This document shows positions 22,131-26,261 of a DNA stretch of 26,261 nt, in pieces. The notes under the pieces are model-generated. The model worked only from the letters and a program-made list of their open reading frames with translations, was not told where the DNA came from and made no database searches. A program made the translations under genes and the position numbers. The stretch is from contig JBBKWQ010000402.1 of assembly GCA_037969115.1 (NCBI GenBank), forward strand, positions 1-26,261, read 5' to 3'. The stretch's first letter is position 1; every line of letters starts with the position of its first letter. The stretch is from JBBKWQ01 sp037969115. GTDB lineage: Bacteria > Actinomycetota > Acidimicrobiia > Acidimicrobiales > Ilumatobacteraceae.

Positions 22131-22613
22131 ATGCGACCCACCCGAGTGAACTGGAAGATGGCTGCGGCCGCGAGCACCGTGATCGGTGCAGGATTCGGCG
22201 GATTCGCGCTCGCCGCTGCCGGCCCAGCGTCAACCGAACTGCCTGCGCCGGTCGAAATGCAGACCGAGACGACCGACGTCGACCCGGCCGCCGGTTCGAC
22301 GACGACCACCGTCGATACCGTGCCCGACGACACCATGCCCGACGACACCATGCCCGACGACACCATGCCCGACGACACCATGCCCGACGACACGGTTGCG
22401 CCGCCGACGACCGACATCGCTGACGAGGCATCGGTTGCCAGCCCGGCTTCGCCCGTGAGCCCGGCCTCTCCAGTGTCCGCAGTGAGCCCGGCCTCCACCG
22501 AGAGCCCGGCCTCGACCGTCAGCCCCGCCTCCACCGTCAGCCCCGCCTCGCCGCTCAGCGTCGAGTCACCCGCGTCACCCGTCTCGCAGGACGACGACGA
22601 CGACGACAACTGA
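22131..22613 (+). CDS. Secreted acidic low-complexity repeat protein
   Basis: This 160-residue protein has an N-terminal signal sequence: basic residues R-P-T-R-V-N-W-K, then a hydrophobic core M-A-A-A-A-S-T-V-I-G-A-G-F-G-G-F-A-L-A and a likely cleavage site near A-A-A-G-P-A. The rest is disordered. It contains four perfect P-D-D-T-M units plus a fifth ending P-D-D-T-V (about 64-88), a long stretch of S-P-A-S-x-V type repeats (about 104-152), and a tail of six aspartates and an asparagine. GGAGG 5-6 bases before the ATG fixes the start. No enzyme domain is visible. It is the last gene of the two-component regulon and ends before a strong hairpin. Acidic repeats could bind cations or act as a wall spacer, but that is speculation. 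Confidence 0.82.
   Translation: MRPTRVNWKMAAAASTVIGAGFGGFALAAAGPASTELPAPVEMQTETTDVDPAAGSTTTTVDTVPDDTMPDDTMPDDTMPDDTMPDDTVAPPTTDIADEASVASPASPVSPASPVSAVSPASTESPASTVSPASTVSPASPLSVESPASPVSQDDDDDDN
22321..22393 (+). repeat. Tandem 15-base coding repeat (four perfect copies plus a partial)
   Basis: The unit TGCCCGACGACACCA occurs four times without mismatch at 22321-22380 and partially at 22381-22393. It encodes P-D-D-T-M repeats. Perfect identity at the DNA level implies recent slippage or recombination, so copy number may vary between strains. Confidence 0.9.
22439..22592 (+). repeat. Degenerate Ser-Pro-Ala-Ser coding repeats
   Basis: About eight copies of an AGCCCGGCCTC-like core, encoding S-P-A-S, recur at irregular 15-24 base spacing in the second half of the secreted-protein gene. 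They are more diverged than the 15-base repeat before them. The translated region is rich in Ser, Pro, Ala and Val. Confidence 0.75.
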
Positions 22614-22630
22614 GCTTCGTCAGCCCCCGA

Positions 22631-22666
22631 ACAGAGCCCTCGGATCGGGTGATCCGAGGGCTCTGT
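22631..22666. terminator. Strong hairpin terminator between convergent genes
   Basis: ACAGAGCCCTCGGATC (22631-22646) pairs perfectly with GATCCGAGGGCTCTGT (22651-22666) around a 4-base loop, giving a 16-base-pair stem. There is no U-run, as is common for terminators in high-GC actinobacteria. It lies 17 bases after the secreted-protein gene and 38 bases beyond the end of the convergent SDR gene, so it could serve both. Confidence 0.8.
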
Positions 22667-22704
22667 CGCGTACACGGCGTGAAACGAACCGATGAACCCG
22701 ACGT

Positions 22705-24300
22705 CTACCAGTCGGTCGGCTCGTAGTCCTTCAGGAACTCGCCCCAGACGTGTCGCCCGCTGTTGTGCCCGGCGATGATCGGATCGACGATGCGTGCCGC
22801 CCCGTCGACGATGTCGAGTGGCGGGTGGAATCGGTGCTCGACCGTCTTGCGCTCTGCGATCGACACGGGATCCTCGTCGCTGACCCACCCGGTGTCGACG
22901 CTGTTCATGTGGATACCGGACGAGTGGTAGTCGGTCGCCGACGTGCGTGTCATCATGTTCAACGCGGCCTTGGCCATGTTGGTGTGCGGATGACGGGTGG
23001 TCTTGCAGAGTCGGTAGAACTGCCCCTCGACCGCCGACACGTTGACCACGTGCTTCTGGCGACCGGGCGTCCGTTCCATCAGCGGCTTCAGACGGGCGTT
23101 CAAGACAAACGGCGCAACGGCATTCACCAGTTGCGTTTCGAGCAGTTCGACCGACGACACCTCATGTAGCAGAAGACGCCACGAGTTCCGTTCCCTGAGG
23201 TCGATCTGCTGCAGATCTTGGTCCAATCGACCGTCAGGGAACAGAGCGCCCTGCGCGACGATCTCGTCGGGGAGGAGCGCGGTCTGCGACATCGCCGCTG
23301 CATGTGTCAAGCCTGGTACGGCTGTCGCTGATTCGGCTTCGACCCGTCCGGGTACCCGTGCGAGCGGTAGCGAGGCGATGTCTGTGTCGCTCGACGGCAG
23401 GAGGTGATAACCACGGAGGCCTTCGTAGTCGCCGACCAATTTCAGCACGTCGGGAGGCAAGTTGTCGAGCGCCGCCAGCTCGGTGTCCATCATGTGTCGA
23501 TAGAAGTCGGGTGGGCGACGCACCGTTTGGCACGCGTTGTTCACGATGAAGTCGAGCCGATCACGTGTGTCGAGCAGATGCAGGCAGAACGCCTCGACAC
23601 TTGGCGTGTGTCGGAGATCGAGACCGAAGATCTCGAGTCGGTGACCCCACTCGCCGAAGTCGGTCTCGGCGGCATACCGCGCTGCAGCGTCGCGCGGGAA
23701 CCTCGTCGCGACGATGAGCTCAGCGCCGCAGCGCAAGAGCTTGATCCCCGCCTGGTAGCCGATCTTCACTCGCCCGCCGGTGAGTAACGCGACCGTGCCG
23801 GACAAGTCGGCCAGTTCGCCACGCTTGGCGTAGTTGACATCACCGCAACTCGGGCAGAGCTGGTCGTAGAAGTGGTGCACCTGGCGGAAGTCGACCTTGC
23901 ACACATAACAATGCTGCGGCTCGACGAGTTCTCGGAATGCCGGGTCGTCGACGTCGCCCTGCTCGAACTGGGCAGGCGGCAAGGCGTTCGGCGTGGTGAA
24001 GACCGCTTTGTCGCGCAGCTGCCGGATTCCCGTGCGTGCACGCAACGACTCGTCGCTCCGCAGTCGGTCGGCGCGGCGCTCACGCTTGAGAAGCTTCAGT
24101 CGTCGGCGACGGATCTCGGGGTCAGGCGAGAACACGTCGCCCGCAGCGTTGACCAGGTCGGTCTTCTCGTCCGGGCTCAGGACCGCGAGCAATTCCCTGG
24201 CTGCGGCGATTTCGCGGAGGAACTCGGTCAGGTCGACCAGACGCGCACGCATGAGTTCGTCTCGACCTGGGGATTCACCTGGGGATTCGCATGCGCTCAC
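22705..24300 (-). CDS. Atypical SDR oxidoreductase with N-terminal zinc-finger region
   Basis: This 531-residue protein has a C-terminal short-chain dehydrogenase domain (about 168-525) after a 165-residue extension. The extension is charged and helical, then has a probable zinc finger formed by C131-x2-C134 and C149-x2-C152. The nucleotide loop reads ALLTGGRVKIGYQAG, followed by V-N-N-A-C-Q and the catalytic-serine strand N-V-S-A-V-E-G. The usual YxxxK is T440-N-M-A-K444, so the catalytic tyrosine is replaced by threonine. A long insertion (about 265-385) separates the halves. Start is GTG 24300, with TAGGTT 6 bases upstream (leaderless); ATG 24252 is an alternative. Real oxidoreductase activity is uncertain; substrate unknown. 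Confidence 0.85.
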   Translation of the reverse strand: MSACESPGESPGRDELMRARLVDLTEFLREIAAARELLAVLSPDEKTDLVNAAGDVFSPDPEIRRRRLKLLKRERRADRLRSDESLRARTGIRQLRDKAVFTTPNALPPAQFEQGDVDDPAFRELVEPQHCYVCKVDFRQVHHFYDQLCPSCGDVNYAKRGELADLSGTVALLTGGRVKIGYQAGIKLLRCGAELIVATRFPRDAAARYAAETDFGEWGHRLEIFGLDLRHTPSVEAFCLHLLDTRDRLDFIVNNACQTVRRPPDFYRHMMDTELAALDNLPPDVLKLVGDYEGLRGYHLLPSSDTDIASLPLARVPGRVEAESATAVPGLTHAAAMSQTALLPDEIVAQGALFPDGRLDQDLQQIDLRERNSWRLLLHEVSSVELLETQLVNAVAPFVLNARLKPLMERTPGRQKHVVNVSAVEGQFYRLCKTTRHPHTNMAKAALNMMTRTSATDYHSSGIHMNSVDTGWVSDEDPVSIAERKTVEHRFHPPLDIVDGAARIVDPIIAGHNSGRHVWGEFLKDYEPTDW

Positions 24301-24306
24301 GGGGCG

Positions 24307-24312
24307 AACCTA
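24307..24312 (-). promoter_or_regulatory. Putative -10 box of leaderless SDR gene
   Basis: TAGGTT on the minus strand, then 6 bases and the GTG at 24300. No ribosome-binding site is present. Confidence 0.45.
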
Positions 24313-24357
24313 CCGATGCTGCAATCGAATCCGGTGCGCGGGCGCGATGATGGCGTC

Positions 24358-24872
24358 GTGGCCGAGTCCCTCTTGTTCACTTCAGCGAGGATGACTCGAT
24401 CAGGCAATTCACACCGCACACGCCGCGAACCAACCCCATGCATCCTCCTGCGGTGTGGGCGATCGACGGCATCCACGCGCCGCTGTACTGGTTTCCCCGC
24501 GACTGTCCGCGCGTCACGGCTTGGCCACGCGATGCCACCGAACGCGCACCGTTCCAGCGCGCCTTCGCGACGACAGCGCACCGGGTGCATGCGATCGAGG
24601 CGACCTGGTTCGAACGCATGCGGACCATGTCGTTGTTCCGCTACGACTTCGAACCGGGCGATTTCGAACCGTGGGACGACGCCAGCGGACAATGGATCAG
24701 CACGAAGCCGGTCACCCCGGTCGCAGTGGTTCCGGTCGGCAACCTCGTCGATGCTCATGTTGCGGCCGGCATCGAGCTGAGGTTGGTTCCTTCGCTGTCG
24801 CCCCTCGTCGAACTCGCACGAGACGAGCGGTGGGACTTCAGCCTGGTCCGCCTCATGAACGCCACGAGCTGA
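24358..24872 (+). pseudogene. DUF6886-like small protein with an apparent one-base frameshift near its start
   Basis: The main frame (ATG 24438 to TGA 24872) encodes 144 residues, including P-P-A-V-W-A-I-D, APLYWFPRDCPRV, R-V-H-A-I-E and G-I-E-L-R-L-V-P-S-L. I recognise this as a DUF6886-type protein of unknown function. The same frame is coding-like further upstream (HFSEDDSIRQFTPHTPRTNP) but has no start codon before a TGA at 24348. A GTG at 24358 in another frame gives V-A-E-S-L-L-F, and the family usually begins L-F-H-F-S-E-D. One missing C at 24378 (TTC and CAC sharing a base) would join them into a protein of about 172 residues. Either a sequencing indel or a real lesion; translation from ATG 24438 would lack the conserved N-terminus. 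Confidence 0.7.
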
Positions 24873-24924
24873 CGACCCGCCCCTGAGCCCTCCGCGGCGC
24901 ACGAACTGTGTCACAGCCTCCGTC

Positions 24925-24930
24925 TACGCT
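24925..24930 (+). promoter_or_regulatory. Putative -10 box of leaderless AddB-like gene
   Basis: TACGCT, then 7 bases and the GTG at 24938. The 65-base gap after the preceding gene holds nothing else that I recognise. Confidence 0.5.
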
Positions 24931-24937
24931 CAACCAA

Positions 24938-26261
24938 GTGATCGAACCGAGCCACGTCGTCGGGTATGGGCGTGAAGCATCCGAGGCACTGGCCTCCACC
25001 ATCGCCCAGGTGAAACAAGCCGGACCACTCGCACCGATCACAGTGGTCGTTTCCAGCAACTTCGTCGGGCTCTCCGCCCGCCGCCTCCTCGGGTCCGCCG
25101 ACCTGCAAACGGGCGATCGCTCCGGCATCGCGAACGTCTCGTTCGTCACACCGTTCCAGTTGGCCGAGTTGGTCGCCGCCGACCTGCTCCTCGATACCAA
25201 ACCGATCACCAATCCCGTTCTGGGCGCCGCCGTACGTCGAGTGCTGGCCGACGACCCGGGACCGTACGCGCCGGTGGCGCGCCATGAGGCGACCGAAGCA
25301 GCGCTCGCATCGCTCTTCGCCGAACTCGCCAACGTCGACGAGCAGGGCCTCGAGTCCATCGCCGACGAGGGCTCGACCGCGGCGATACTCGCTGTTCGCT
25401 TCTACCGTGCGATCGCTCGGCATCTCGACGGGTTCCATACCGAACACGATCTCGCCACCGCCGCGGCCGACCGCTCCGATCTCGGCCGGCGACTCGAACC
25501 GTTCGGCCACATCGTCTGGTACCTGCCGGCACCTGTGACGCCTGCACTCGGGCGGTTCCTCGATCGGGCGCTGCACGACGCTGCTTCGTCGTCGGTCATC
25601 GTCGGCATCACCGGCGACGACGATGCCGATGAACCCGTGTGGCGCAGTTGCGACCTTGCCGGAGTGGTCCGTCGGCAACCCGGTTTCCCTGCGCCGATCA
25701 CCGGCGACCACATCGTCTCGGTCACCGATGCCGCCGAAGAAGTACGCGTCGTGTGCAGCCGCGTTTTCGCACTCGCTGCGGCAGGCATGTCGCTCGATCG
25801 AATCGGCGTGTTCTACCCCAGTGCCGACCCGTACGTTCGTATCATCGAGCAGCAATTCGCCGCTGCCGAACTGATCTCGAACGGGCCCGACCGGCGACGC
25901 GTCGCCGATTCCGTCGCCGGCAGGACCTTGCTCGGCGCACTGTCGCTCCCGGCGGCGCGATGGCGGCGAGACCGCGTCATCGCGCTCATCAGTGGCGCCC
26001 CGGTGCGTTCGGGCAACGACCCGGTCAGGCCGACCACGTGGGATTCCCTGTCCCGCGAGTCCGGTGTGGTGCGCGACCTCGCCGACTGGCGATCCAAACT
26101 CGAACACGACCGAAGTGTCACCCAGACCCTCCTCGATGCGATAATCGAATCCGGAGACGAACTCCCCGAAGCCGATGCTTCGAGTCGGCGGCGGCAGCGA
26201 CTTGTCGATCGGCTCGCCGACAACCGACAACTGCTGAAATTCGTCGAACGACTCGCTGAAC
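24938..26261 (+). CDS. AddB-like helicase/nuclease subunit, N-terminal part (PD-(D/E)XK family)
   Basis: This is the first 441 codons of a large protein that runs off the window. The opening, T-V-V-V-S-S-N-F-V-G-L-S-A-R-R-L-L-G then S-F-V-T-P-F-Q-L-A-E-L, and the later segment VTDAAEEVRVVCSRVFALAA, followed by G-M-S-L-D-R-I-G-V-F-Y, match the inactive helicase-like N-terminal half of AddB-type subunits. In AddAB such proteins process double-strand breaks together with an AddA helicase-nuclease. The nuclease domain and its Fe-S cysteines would be at the C-terminus, outside the window, so they cannot be checked here. No Walker A is visible in the part seen, as expected for AddB. Start is GTG 24938 with a leaderless -10 box. 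An addA partner may follow downstream. Confidence 0.75.
   Translation, partial: MIEPSHVVGYGREASEALASTIAQVKQAGPLAPITVVVSSNFVGLSARRLLGSADLQTGDRSGIANVSFVTPFQLAELVAADLLLDTKPITNPVLGAAVRRVLADDPGPYAPVARHEATEAALASLFAELANVDEQGLESIADEGSTAAILAVRFYRAIARHLDGFHTEHDLATAAADRSDLGRRLEPFGHIVWYLPAPVTPALGRFLDRALHDAASSSVIVGITGDDDADEPVWRSCDLAGVVRRQPGFPAPITGDHIVSVTDAAEEVRVVCSRVFALAAAGMSLDRIGVFYPSADPYVRIIEQQFAAAELISNGPDRRRVADSVAGRTLLGALSLPAARWRRDRVIALISGAPVRSGNDPVRPTTWDSLSRESGVVRDLADWRSKLEHDRSVTQTLLDAIIESGDELPEADASSRRRQRLVDRLADNRQLLKFVERLAE

Noticed and set aside
22321..22592. Short tandem repeats as a CRISPR array
   Set aside because: Units are contiguous 15-base coding repeats without spacers, inside an ORF with a ribosome-binding site and signal peptide; no cas genes are present.
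24255..24295. Direct repeat near the start of the SDR gene as a regulatory element
   Set aside because: It encodes E-S-P-G-E-S-P-G at the protein N-terminus and is most simply a short coding duplication downstream of the GTG start.
1..26261. Defence island or mobile element, suggested by RecQ and the AddB-like gene
   Set aside because: Both are typical core DNA-repair families, are not adjacent, and no integrase, transposase, toxin or nuclease-effector partners are visible.

Overview
The window is a dense, high-GC stretch of bacterial chromosome. GC content is about two-thirds by eye, and many genes begin with GTG. Several promoters have a TANNNT -10 box 6-7 bases before the start codon, so the transcripts should be leaderless. 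Together with the gene families present, this points to an actinobacterium, most likely of the Ilumatobacter/Acidimicrobiia type. The taxonomic call is inference. I see no rRNA, tRNA, insertion sequence, prophage or CRISPR array.

Region 1 (1-7281, minus strand) is a tightly coupled operon. It runs from an acyl-CoA carboxylase carboxyltransferase, through a biotin carboxylase/biotin-carrier subunit and an AtuA-family (acyclic terpene utilisation) protein, to two Gfo/Idh/MocA dehydrogenases, the last of which runs off the window. Region 2 (7410-11530, plus strand) diverges from it: a TetR regulator, a long Baeyer-Villiger monooxygenase of the 4-hydroxyacetophenone monooxygenase type, and a carotenoid/stilbene cleavage oxygenase. 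Read together, these two blocks look like a catabolic locus for terpenoid or apocarotenoid compounds: oxidative cleavage, ketone-to-ester oxidation, then carboxylation of a branched unsaturated acyl-CoA.

Region 3 (11530-17474) is mixed. It holds a frameshifted helix-hairpin-helix protein, a stray C-terminal ORF, an XRE regulator divergent from a membrane desaturase, a PaaI-type thioesterase, a RecQ helicase with a degenerate phosphoribosyltransferase-like tail, and an NTF2-like protein.

Region 4 (17588-22666, plus strand) is an envelope-signalling block: a short sugar-kinase-like fragment, a PAP2 phosphatase/IPC-synthase-like membrane protein, a histidine kinase, an OmpR-type response regulator, a kinase-fold phosphotransferase, and a secreted acidic low-complexity repeat protein, ending at a strong hairpin. 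Three promoters here share one architecture: the palindrome TGAGA-N4-TCTCA, a third half-site 11 bases further on, and a CANNNT -10 box exactly 47 bases from the first base of the palindrome. They lie before the kinase/regulator pair, the phosphotransferase and the secreted protein. This looks like a compact self-contained regulon and is the most interesting signal in the window.

Region 5 (22705-26261) has an atypical zinc-finger SDR oxidoreductase (minus), a small DUF6886-like gene with an apparent one-base frameshift, and the N-terminal 441 codons of an AddB-like helicase/nuclease subunit (plus, cut by the window end).
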